Shown: one piece after another, positions 10,320 to 15,956 of the stretch
Position numbering within the stretch: the first letter of the stretch is position 1
How the letters are laid out: every line of letters starts with the position of its first letter
Assembly (NCBI GenBank): GCA_022572485.1
Contig: JACZVU010000047.1
Span: forward strand, 1 to 15,956
Reading direction: 5' to 3'
DNA from: Myxococcales bacterium
GTDB lineage: Bacteria; Myxococcota_A; UBA9160; SMWR01
DNA length: 15,956 nucleotides
Notes under the pieces: generated by a model
What the model was told of the DNA's origin: nothing
Seen by the model: only the letters and a program-made list of their open reading frames with translations
Database searches by the model: none
Translations under genes and position numbers: made by a program

Positions 10320-10400
10320 GGCTAGAGAGTCCCGCAGAATACCGTGACACCCGTTTCCGACGAGGATCGGTGTAACCCCATTCCGCGATCCTCTCTAGCC
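10320..10400. repeat. 10-bp perfect inverted repeat in the convergent rpoD / oxidoreductase gap
   Basis: GGCTAGAGAG (10320-10329) is the exact reverse complement of CTCTCTAGCC (10391-10400). The arms are 61 bases apart, and three more pairs (10333-10335 with 10385-10387) can form after a small internal loop. The right arm covers the stop codon of the - strand gene. The two genes converge here, so the structure might serve as a bidirectional 3' end, but there is no T-run on either side and the loop is long. Confidence 0.5.
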
Positions 10401-11759
10401 ATTGTCCGAAGCCCCAGGTGACATTCGCTCGATCCAGGCCTCAAAATTCTCATCGTAACCCACCTCTCGCTGGCGAGCGGCGACACGCGAGCGAATCTGC
10501 GCGAGCGAATCTGCGCTGATCTTCGGCTGAGCGGTGATTTCCACCGCGATGCCCTTGGCCGTTTCGCGAACACCCCCACCCGCGGTTTCTGCGAGCCCAG
10601 CTTTTGCGGCGTGCGCGTCGTCTGCGATCCCGAGGAAGGTTTCCGCCATGGTTTCGGTGACCCGCCGTGCGTGCTTGCGGGAGGCGATGATGTTCCCCTT
10701 GCCGGTGACGATGTTGCCGGCCGAGAACAGCGTCGGGAAGCCTTCGAGTCGGCCCAGATCCCAATCCGTGAAGCGGAATAGTTCGCCCTTCATCTCGATG
10801 CCTTCGATCGGCAGCGGGATGCTCCCGATCGAGCTGACCACGCAGGACCCGCGGCGCTCGAAGGTTTCATCGGTCGGAACCAGCGTGCCGCCGTCGCTGC
10901 GCATGCGGCGAAACAGCAATCCCACCAGCCGCCCATCTTCGATGATCATGTCTTCGGGAGCTGCGAACGCCTCGACACGAAACCGATACTTTTCGGTCGC
11001 CTTCTGGAGCAGTTTGGCGCGGCTGTTGCGAACTTTTTCGACGCGATCGGGAGTCGCGTCAACGGGGATCTCGACCAGCGGCATGTCCTGCTCGCCGCGG
11101 CGATAGAAGAGCGTGCAGCCTTCGAGCCCGAGGTCTTCGAATTGCAACCCGCGGCTCGCGAGAAACTTCGGGATGCCCTTGACCTCGAGTTCGATCATGT
11201 CGACTTCGATGCCGCGCTCGCGCAGTGCCGCGCGGGTGGTTTCCAACATCAGGACCTTCGCAACGTCGATCGACGCGAGCCCGCCGCCCACGACGATGGC
11301 GCGGTCTTCGACTTCGAAGGTAGGCCCCTCGTAGCTGGCCTCGTTCATGTGGTTGAACCAGATGATGAAGGGATTCTGGTAGATCATGCCCTTGCCGATG
11401 TAGGCGTCGACGCCTTCGACGGGCAGCGGACGGTCCCGCCACGCGCCGTTGGCGAGAACGACGCCCGTGAATCCCCAGTCGTTGACGAGTTTCCGGAAGT
11501 CGATGTGTTCGCCGATCCGCGTCAGCGGCACGAAGTGGACCCCGGGCTGCGTGAGCCGCTCGCCAATCGCCGCGTACTCTTTTTCGCGGAGCGCCTTGTG
11601 CCAACGCGGCAGGCCGTCCTCGATCTTCCCGTAGGGGCGCGCGTTCTGTTCGAAGACGACGATCTCGCAGCCCGCCTCGGCGAGCTTTCCCGCGACTTCG
11701 GCACCGGCCACGGCTCCGCCGATCACCGCGATACAGTGAGATGGATTGGCATTGGACAT
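10395..11759 (-). CDS. FAD-dependent pyridine-nucleotide oxidoreductase (ferredoxin-NADP reductase / GltD-like fold)
   Basis: The 454-residue protein has two Rossmann dinucleotide-binding motifs. An N-terminal IAVIGGAVAGAEVAGKL (GGAVAG at 14-19) with the FAD ribose-binding Glu in VVFEQNARPYG binds FAD. A second motif, IVVGGGLASIDVAKVL (155-170), would bind NAD(P)H. FYRRGEQDMPLVEIP near 215-230 and the FSAGNIVTGKGNI segment near 350 resemble the adrenodoxin reductase / glutamate synthase small subunit group. No cysteine-rich iron-sulfur domain is present, so it probably works with a separate ferredoxin or other electron carrier. Substrate and partner are unknown. It is a single gene converging on rpoD. 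The ATG at 11757-11759 has no clear Shine-Dalgarno. The first glycine pattern (GGAVAG) departs from the usual GxGxxG. Confidence 0.85.
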   Translation of the reverse strand: MSNANPSHCIAVIGGAVAGAEVAGKLAEAGCEIVVFEQNARPYGKIEDGLPRWHKALREKEYAAIGERLTQPGVHFVPLTRIGEHIDFRKLVNDWGFTGVVLANGAWRDRPLPVEGVDAYIGKGMIYQNPFIIWFNHMNEASYEGPTFEVEDRAIVVGGGLASIDVAKVLMLETTRAALRERGIEVDMIELEVKGIPKFLASRGLQFEDLGLEGCTLFYRRGEQDMPLVEIPVDATPDRVEKVRNSRAKLLQKATEKYRFRVEAFAAPEDMIIEDGRLVGLLFRRMRSDGGTLVPTDETFERRGSCVVSSIGSIPLPIEGIEMKGELFRFTDWDLGRLEGFPTLFSAGNIVTGKGNIIASRKHARRVTETMAETFLGIADDAHAAKAGLAETAGGGVRETAKGIAVEITAQPKISADSLAQIRSRVAARQREVGYDENFEAWIERMSPGASDNG

Positions 11760-11898
11760 GGCCGCAGTTTAGCGAGCACGCCGTAACCATGCGGTGCTGT
11801 TTATCCGAACAGAGCGGGGCCGGATCCGTTGCATCCATCCAGAGGTCAGCTCGTTCGCGCCCATCAGGTGTGGATCCACCCCGTCCGTCTGCTGCTAG
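11760..11898. other. Intergenic region upstream of the oxidoreductase gene, interrupted by the insertion sequence
   Basis: This stretch should hold the - strand promoter of the oxidoreductase gene, but I see no convincing -10/-35 pair. It contains a 10-bp palindrome, GTGGATCCAC (11870s). The insertion sequence begins at 11899, so DNA that originally adjoined this region now lies at 13575 and beyond. Confidence 0.4.
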
Positions 11899-11918
11899 GC
11901 TACTTCCCGTCTTGAAAT
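11899..11918 (+). repeat. Left terminal inverted repeat of the insertion sequence
   Basis: The sequence is GCTACTTCCCGTCTTGAAAT. It is the exact reverse complement of 13555-13574, and pairing breaks down immediately inside the repeat. Confidence 0.9.
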
Positions 11919-12082
11919 GGCTGTTTCGTAGCCTACCAGACTGCTTTGACGGGTTCGCTTTCCTGGAATTGTGGGTGATCTGGGTGCTGCAGCGAGCTCG
12001 ATCTGTCGCAAACGGCGTAGGGCCGCTCCAAATCGTTTCCGAGATGCAGTTGTCCTGTTGAATGGGTCTGAAGAGGATCGGT

Positions 12083-13428
12083 TCAGGCGAACTCGCGCGT
12101 GAGCAGATGTCGCGCGAGGACGATGAGGTTGAAGCTCGTCACCGAACTCCAGACGTACGCGCGGAACGACGACGACCCTCGCCAGGTGCAGCGGTCCATC
12201 TGGAAGGCGCGCTTGAGCGTTGAAATACAGCCCTCGATCCCGGATCGAAAGTCGCGCAGACGACGGAAGACCCAAGCGCTTCGAACCATGTCGCTGATCT
12301 CGAGACCCCTCTTGCGATGAAAGGCGATGTCCTCGACGCCCAATGCTTTGGCGATGGCGATGTTTTCCTTCGAGGCAAAGCCGCCGTCGAAAGCCGCTTG
12401 GCGAGGAGCCGCTCCAAACAGATCCACGTGTCGCTCGAGGCTTCGGTGGATGAGAGTCGAGTCGGCCGGGTTGCCTTCCTCGATCACGCAGTCGAGCACA
12501 AGCGAAGACTTCCCGCCGGTCAGATAGACCTTGTGCCCGTAGCGCGTTTCTCGGTGGCCTTTCACGATGATGTCCGTATGGGGCTCGAAAATCGAGACGA
12601 TCTTCTCTTCGGACGGCACCTTCTCTCCATCTAGGACGCGCCGCCGGGTCTGGTCGAGCACCCGGTCGAACCGAGGGAGGAGCGCTTGGAGCTCCGTGAC
12701 AGCGCCTGCAAGACTTCGACTCGCGTGGCCTTCTCGACGAAGACGGCGGCGTCATCACGGACCGCCTGTGAGACGCGGATCAGGTCGCGATACTGCGACG
12801 CCATGTCTTTGCGCCGACGATGGAACTTGATCGTGTAGGCGCGCCGCTTCGCGCGTCGGGTGTGATCGGAGAAGGCCTTTCGGAGCACGGGCTTGCGTTG
12901 GGCCATCCGGTGCATGAGCCGGGTTGCGACCCGCACGCAATCCCACAGCAGGCTCGAATCCGACGGCTCGTGGATGGCCGCATCGACGACCGTCGTATCC
13001 CCGCGAATCGTCCGGCCCCGCTCGATTCCCTCCTTCTGAGCGAAGCGGATCAAGATCCGATGGATCGCTTCCCATGTCGCGGGCCGAATCCGCTTCACGT
13101 TGGACTGTAGGGCCTGATGGCTCGGCCGGTCTTCGAAGCCGAGGCCCACAAAGGCGCGGAACGCGTCGGAGTCCTGCAGGTGGAACTCCAGCTCGCGGTA
13201 GCTCAATCCATGGATCTGCTTCAGCAGCGCGATCCGGAGCACTTGATCGCCACTCAGCCCACGACGGCCCCGATCGCTGCGACGCCCCTGCAAGAGATCG
13301 TTCTGGACGAGCTCTCCGATCTCCGGATGCGCATCCAGAACCCTGGCCGCCATCTGCAGTTCTCGGGTATGCTGGTGCGGGCCCCAGATGGGCACGAGAG
13401 GTCTTTGAGATTCTCGGAATTGGCGCAT
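12083..13428 (-). pseudogene. DDE transposase, ISNCY-type, split by a frameshift near 12700
   Basis: Two - strand frames together make one transposase of about 450 residues. The first part (13428 down to a stop at 12631) carries the N-terminal helix-turn-helix-like region (LSGDQVLRIALLKQIHGLSY), the first catalytic Asp in IRGDTTVVDAAIH, then HEPSDSSLLWDCVRV. The second part (down to 12083) carries GHKVYLTGGKS, the second Asp in AAFDGGFASKENI and the Glu in RSGIEGCISTLKRAF. Continuity is restored if one base is added near 12697-12702, where CTGTCACGG on the - strand would read Leu-Val-Thr-Glu as CTGGTCACGG. I see no slippery heptamer in the overlap, so mutation or an assembly error is likelier than programmed frameshifting. 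I prefer the ATG at 13428 (GGGGGTG just upstream); 13488 is an alternative. Confidence 0.85.
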
Positions 13429-13554
13429 CGCTTCACCCCCGATCGGCGATTTTCTGTGTAAGTTCGGTTGGTTGGTACCGCCTAGCATACACCAATCGCA
13501 AGATGAAAGGGAGTCGCGATTGCGCCAATTCCTTTTGGATTCAATGACTTCCGA

Positions 13555-13574
13555 ATTTCAAGACGGGAAGTAGC
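13555..13574 (-). repeat. Right terminal inverted repeat of the insertion sequence
   Basis: The sequence ATTTCAAGACGGGAAGTAGC is the perfect reverse complement of 11899-11918. It is followed by TAG, matching the TAG that precedes the left repeat. Confidence 0.9.
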
Positions 13575-13588
13575 TAGAACTTTCACAT

Positions 13589-13647
13589 CGATCGACCCGC
13601 TGATCACGGGTCGCGATCGCCAAAGAGAGCTTGCAAGCGGCTCTTTG
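13589..13647 (+). promoter_or_regulatory. Two tandem hairpins preceding the orphan terminator; the second competes with it
   Basis: The first hairpin pairs CGACCCG (13593-13599) with CGGGTCG (13607-13613) over a 7-base loop, and can extend by four pairs past a 2-base bulge. The second pairs CAAAGAG (13621-13627) with CTCTTTG (13641-13647), with GCT/AGC inside. CTCTTTG is also part of the 5' arm of the terminator that follows, so the two cannot coexist. This is the layout of an anti-terminator/terminator switch or of a structured small RNA. No ligand-binding aptamer or leader peptide was recognised. Confidence 0.4.
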
Positions 13648-13679
13648 CCTTTGACCGGGCAAAGGGCCGTTTTCTTTTT
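13638..13679 (+). terminator. Strong Rho-independent terminator with no gene in front of it
   Basis: CGGCTCTTTGCC (13638-13649) pairs with GGCAAAGGGCCG (13658-13669) as a 12-bp stem containing one G-T pair, with an 8-base loop. It is followed by TTTTCTTTTT (13670-13679). This is a textbook + strand intrinsic terminator. The nearest + strand gene upstream is rpoD, more than 3 kb away, with a - strand gene and the insertion sequence between. The transcript it ends is therefore unidentified. Confidence 0.8.
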
Positions 13680-13762
13680 GGCGTCACTTTTGGAGCGGCG
13701 AAGCATGTCACGCAGTCACCCAGCGGATCGCTACGCGCTGGCGGTTTGTTCCGGCGAGATCG

Positions 13763-13942
13763 TCGCGGGGAAGCACGAATCGGCTGCTACGCCAATACTT
13801 TCCCAAAGGCACGGATCTCTCCGCCTTCACGCAAGCGGGCCTGAATCGGATCGCTCTTCGATTGAACCAGCGTCCGCGCAAGACGCTTGGCTTTCGATGT
13901 CCAGCAGACGTATTCAATGAAGCTGTTGCGTTGACCGCTTGA
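13763..13942 (+). pseudogene. IS30-family transposase, C-terminal remnant
   Basis: A + strand frame ending at TGA 13940-13942 reads SRGSTNRLLRQYFPKGTDLS, then AFTQAGLNRIALRLN, then QRPRKTLGFRCPADVFNEAV. This matches the well-known C-terminus of IS30 transposases (N-GLLRQYFPKGTDL, LN-RPRKTLGF-PAE). Only about 60 residues are recognisable. Further upstream the frame is open but has no family match, and the catalytic Glu region before LLRQYF appears deleted (SRGSTN instead of PWQRGSNENTN). The last codons include GTTGCGTTGACC (13925-13936), whose reverse complement GGTCAACGCAAC is typical of IS30 ends, so the right end of the element is probably about here. No matching left end was seen, so this is a dead fragment. 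Confidence 0.8.
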
Positions 13943-14364
13943 GTGCAAGCCCAATTGATCCAAACTCGGTTGACGGCTCACACCACGGCTGCGAATGGAG
14001 TCGGTCGTCCCATAGGGTCTTGTTTTCCATCGGTGCCTCCTCTCGTTGGGTGTTGTTGAATTGCCAACTCGAGGATGTCCGATGAGGCCGGGAGGCACCA
14101 ACCGTCGTGCTCTCGGGAACTTACGTCACTGTCCGCAGGCGCCATACCCTTATGATGCTTATCAACTCGGTTGAGCCATTAGCCGCCGCCCGCCCACCGG
14201 AAAAAAGCGAGGCGGCAGCCTGAGAGCGCCAGAATGAACGACGACTTGCGTTCGAGAAAACCCTAAAGTTCGAGTCTCGCGCACCGATAGTGTGCTGAAT
14301 TGGACACGGCCAGGCGTATTGCCGCGCTGTGCTCCCGGATGCGGGTCGGACCGTGCGTTCACCT
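13943..14364. other. Gene-poor stretch between the IS30 remnant and the riboswitch
   Basis: I see no credible gene in this 420-base region; the open frames on the - strand show no recognisable domain. It holds a 9-bp inverted repeat, GGTGCCTCC (14032-14040) with GGAGGCACC (14091-14099), and must contain the promoter for the riboswitch-controlled transcript. No clear sigma-70 or sigma-54 promoter was found by eye. Confidence 0.5.
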
Positions 14365-14460
14365 GCTCCTCGACAAGGCAAACCCGGCGAAATCCGGGGA
14401 CGCAAAACCAGTGCCCGACCTCGGAGAAGCCGAGAGGGTCGAACGGTTGCCGAAAGGAGT
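14365..14460 (+). promoter_or_regulatory. Cyclic-di-GMP-I riboswitch (GEMM-I)
   Basis: The aptamer follows the GEMM-I consensus closely. P1 is CTCCT (14366-14370) with AGGAG (14455-14459). It is followed by AAGGCAAACC (14375-14384) and the stem CCCGG/CCGGG (14383-14387 and 14394-14398) capped by the GAAA tetraloop (14389-14392). Next come GGACGCAAAACC (14398-14409), a third stem (TCGG/CCGA within 14417-14440) and the 3' block GGTTGCCGAA (14445-14454). The base equivalent to Vc2 G20 (14377) is G, which predicts c-di-GMP rather than cGAMP specificity; the intercalating A47 equivalent is 14404. It precedes a gene for a PilZ c-di-GMP receptor. P1 contains AAGGAG (14454-14459), seven bases before ATG 14467. 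A hairpin with a UUCG loop at 14540-14564, followed by CGTCTTTC, is a weaker candidate expression platform. Confidence 0.9.
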
Positions 14461-14610
14461 TGCGCAATGCACGCGCCTCGCCGACCCACGCTCGCCCTTG
14501 CATCACTCGCCTTGAACTCGCTCTCGGCCCGCCGTTCGACCCGCTCGGCCCCTTCGGGTGCGGGCGTCTTTCACTCGCCACCGTTATCTATATCTGGAGG
14601 TAAAACCACC

Positions 14611-15411
14611 ATGGTACGAAGCCAACCGCCGAGGACCAACGAAAGCCGAGAGAGTCGGTTCAAGAACCTCGCTGACCTCGAAGCCGCTTACAGACGCGTT
14701 GCAGACGATCCGTCGACCGAGAGCTGCGTCGTCGATGTTTCGAGCCGGACGCTCCACGTCCAACTAGAATCGGAGGTGAGGCAGCCACCGGCGCCTCCGA
14801 ATCTCCACCTTGACCGGCGTCGCGACCCCCGTGCTCTGGTCTCGGCGAGTGTACTCGTGAGGGCGAACGAAAAGGTCAGTGAACACATCACATACGACCT
14901 CTCCGTCGGCGGAATCCGCCTGTGCGGCTTGCCCTGCGCGCAGGTCGGGGACAAGGTCAAAGTGCGCCTTCAGCTGCCCCGGACTCTGGTCCGCGCTCGG
15001 GGTCGACTCATGAGGTGTGGATCGACCGACGGACGGCCCGACTTCGCCATACAGTTTGTGGATCTGGAGGCAAGCGACGAGGATGCGATCCACGAGGCTG
15101 TGGTGGAGGTTCTCTCGCAGCCGGAGCGCCGCTCTCTCCTGTTGATGCAGAGCGAACAGAACCCCTACTGGTGGTCCGGGTGGGAATGGCTAGACCCCGT
15201 GGCGCCCATTTGTGCCAACGCCATGACTCCGCTTGCGGCGGTGGAGTACCTGGAGGAGCACCGCTTCGACGTAGGGATCGTCGGCTCTGGGGGTCGTGGG
15301 ACGCCGGACTCGGAATGGATTGAGATGTACCCGGAGGTTTGTTGGCGAAGCATCAACCACGTGGGGCGCCTACGCCCTGTCGCTACGACCTTTGGGCTAA
15401 GGGTGGTTTAG
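14611..15411 (+). CDS. PilZ-domain protein with C-terminal degenerate receiver-like domain
   Basis: PilZ domains bind cyclic di-GMP and pass the signal to motility, polysaccharide or transcription targets. From the ATG at 14611 (GGAGG at 14596-14600) the protein has 266 residues. Residues 1-65 are a polar region of unknown role. The PilZ domain spans about 68-167, with the c-di-GMP motif RxxxR at 70-74 (RRDPR) and DxSxxG at 96-101 (DLSVGG), so binding is expected. From about 174 (RRSLLLMQSEQN) to the end the sequence looks like a receiver domain (TPLAAVEYLEEHRFDVGIVG), but Gly225 stands where the phosphoacceptor Asp should be and the second half is short, so it is probably a pseudo-receiver. 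The frame is open upstream to ATG 14467, which gives a possible 48-residue extension. The riboswitch lies directly upstream. Confidence 0.85.
   Translation: MVRSQPPRTNESRESRFKNLADLEAAYRRVADDPSTESCVVDVSSRTLHVQLESEVRQPPAPPNLHLDRRRDPRALVSASVLVRANEKVSEHITYDLSVGGIRLCGLPCAQVGDKVKVRLQLPRTLVRARGRLMRCGSTDGRPDFAIQFVDLEASDEDAIHEAVVEVLSQPERRSLLLMQSEQNPYWWSGWEWLDPVAPICANAMTPLAAVEYLEEHRFDVGIVGSGGRGTPDSEWIEMYPEVCWRSINHVGRLRPVATTFGLRVV
14881..15150 (+). repeat. Direct repeat, copy 1, within the first PilZ gene
   Basis: These 270 bases align without gaps to 15687-15956, 806 bases downstream, with about 30 mismatches by hand count. The block covers most of the PilZ domain and runs to the start of the receiver-like part. 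It shows a tandem gene duplication. Confidence 0.85.
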
Positions 15412-15584
15412 ACGTCGCGATCTCGGTAACGCACAGGCGCAATAAGGAGTGCCCGACGAGCACCGGATCGCGTGGACGCGCCCCAGCATCGTCTACTCGC
15501 AGCGCGTGATGGCCGCCTAGCGCAAATCGTTCTCCGAGATCTGAGCGCCATTTGAGGCCTCGATTCCAACCGGGAGGAAACCCC

Positions 15585-15956
15585 ATGGCAACAGCGTTGA
15601 TTCCGATTCCTCAGACAGATCGTCGCAGTGTGCCGCGTGCGCTGGTCTGCGCGAGCGCCGTTGTGGTGAGCAAGGGAAAGGCCACCGAACACATGACCTA
15701 CGACCTCTCCGTCGGCGGGGTCCGCCTGTGCGGCTTGCCCCGCGCGCAGGTCGGGGACGAGGTCAGCGTGCGGCTTCAGCTGCCCTGGGCTCGCGTCCGC
15801 GCTCAGGGTCGACTCCTGAGGCGCGGATCGATCGACGGACGGCCCGACTTCGCCATTCAGTTTGTGGATCTGGAGGCGAGCGACGAGGATGCAATCCAGG
15901 ATGCCGTGGTGGACGCTCTCTCGCACCCGGAGCGCCGCTCGCTCCTGTTGCTTCAG
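15585..15956 (+). CDS. Second PilZ-domain protein (3' partial, runs off the window)
   Basis: The frame opens at ATG 15585, with GGGAGG at 15572-15577 seven bases upstream, and continues with no stop for 124 codons to the window edge. The PilZ motifs are intact: RxxxR at 14-18 (RSVPR) and DxSxxG at 41-46 (DLSVGG). A GRPDFAIQFVDLEASDEDAI segment is identical to the first PilZ protein. The last residues, ERRSLLLLQ, match the point where the first protein enters its receiver-like domain, so a similar C-terminal domain is expected beyond the window. Unlike the first copy it lacks the polar N-terminal region of about 65 residues. A 173-base gap separates the two genes; no second riboswitch is visible in it, so the pair may share one transcript. 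Confidence 0.85.
   Translation, partial: MATALIPIPQTDRRSVPRALVCASAVVVSKGKATEHMTYDLSVGGVRLCGLPRAQVGDEVSVRLQLPWARVRAQGRLLRRGSIDGRPDFAIQFVDLEASDEDAIQDAVVDALSHPERRSLLLLQ
15687..15956 (+). repeat. Direct repeat, copy 2, within the second PilZ gene
   Basis: This is the counterpart of 14881-15150, without gaps. The repeat may continue past the window edge. Confidence 0.85.

Larger units (their letters stand above)
11899..13574 (-). mobile_element. Insertion sequence, 1676 bp, ISNCY (ISDol1-like) type by transposase appearance
   Basis: The element is bounded by 20-bp perfect terminal inverted repeats and holds one transposase gene on the - strand. The flanks read ...GCTAG at 11894-11898 and TAGAAC from 13575, so TAG (11896-11898 and 13575-13577) is the probable 3-bp target duplication. 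A CTAG reading is also possible if the last base of the right repeat is counted as target. A sub-terminal GGCTAC/GTAGCC pair (11898-11903 and 11928-11933) could be a transposase-binding feature. The family name rests on motif memory (IHEPSDSSLLWDCVRV and GHKVYLTGGKS) and could be revised. The intact ends suggest a fairly recent insertion, while the frameshifted transposase suggests this copy no longer moves by itself. Confidence 0.85.

Noticed and set aside
11895..12758. Long - strand frame covering the left half of the insertion sequence
   Set aside because: It lies in a third frame relative to the two transposase halves, and its translation shows no transposase or other domain.
11899..13949. 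CRISPR array or defence island in the accessory stretch
   Set aside because: No regularly spaced direct repeats were found. The repeats present are insertion sequence ends and hairpins, and no defence gene is recognisable.
14365..14460. cGAMP-specific (GEMM-Ib) riboswitch
   Set aside because: The base equivalent to position 20 of the Vc2 aptamer is G here, while cGAMP-binding variants carry A. c-di-GMP is the better prediction, though only binding tests decide.
14121..14581. Overlapping - strand frames of 120-140 codons antisense to the riboswitch
   Set aside because: They show no domain and no ribosome-binding site, and they read across the conserved RNA structure on the other strand.
14329..14610. 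Extending the PilZ gene to the first in-frame start at 14329
   Set aside because: This would translate straight through the riboswitch aptamer. The 14611 start has its own GGAGG; only the 14467 start deserves consideration as an alternative.
15456..15520. Short open segment DEHRIAWTRPSIVYSQRVMAA between the two PilZ genes
   Set aside because: It looks protein-like but is only about 21 codons, has no start codon with a ribosome-binding site, and matches no family I recognise. It may be a relic.

Overview
The window is about 16 kb of GC-rich bacterial chromosome. The gene order (prmC-murA-his, then rpsU-dnaG-rpoD), the protein sequences and a cyclic-di-GMP riboswitch next to PilZ genes suggest an uncultured deltaproteobacterium-like lineage (Myxococcota, Desulfobacterota or Binatota in current terms). 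This placement is inferred from general resemblance and was not searched.

Bases 2-8330 are housekeeping genes, all on the + strand and tightly packed. The 3' end of a probable prmC overlaps murA by one base. murA is followed by hisD, hisB, hisH, a small lipoprotein gene, hisA and hisF, with overlaps or gaps of a few bases, so this looks like one translationally coupled operon. It holds the middle of histidine biosynthesis (HisB, HisH/HisF, HisA) and the last enzyme (HisD). hisG, hisI/E and hisC are not here. After a 192-base gap the macromolecular synthesis genes follow: rpsU, dnaG (TTG start) and rpoD, ending at 10281. A convergent FAD-dependent oxidoreductase gene occupies 10395-11759 on the - strand.

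Bases 11899-14364 are accessory DNA. A 1676-bp insertion sequence (11899-13574) has 20-bp perfect terminal inverted repeats, a probable 3-bp target duplication, and a DDE transposase gene broken by a one-base frameshift. Immediately beyond it are a strong orphan Rho-independent terminator that overlaps an alternative hairpin, and then the C-terminal remnant of an IS30-type transposase. About 420 bases without a recognisable gene follow.

Bases 14365-15956 form a cyclic-di-GMP module. A clear GEMM-I (c-di-GMP-I) riboswitch lies just upstream of a gene encoding a PilZ domain (a c-di-GMP receptor) fused to a degenerate receiver-like domain. A second, partial gene of the same kind follows and runs off the window. 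The two share a gap-free DNA block of about 270 bases. The riboswitch and the receptor it probably controls would sense the same second messenger, and the Shine-Dalgarno of an in-frame upstream start codon sits inside the aptamer's closing stem. This is the most interesting part of the window.
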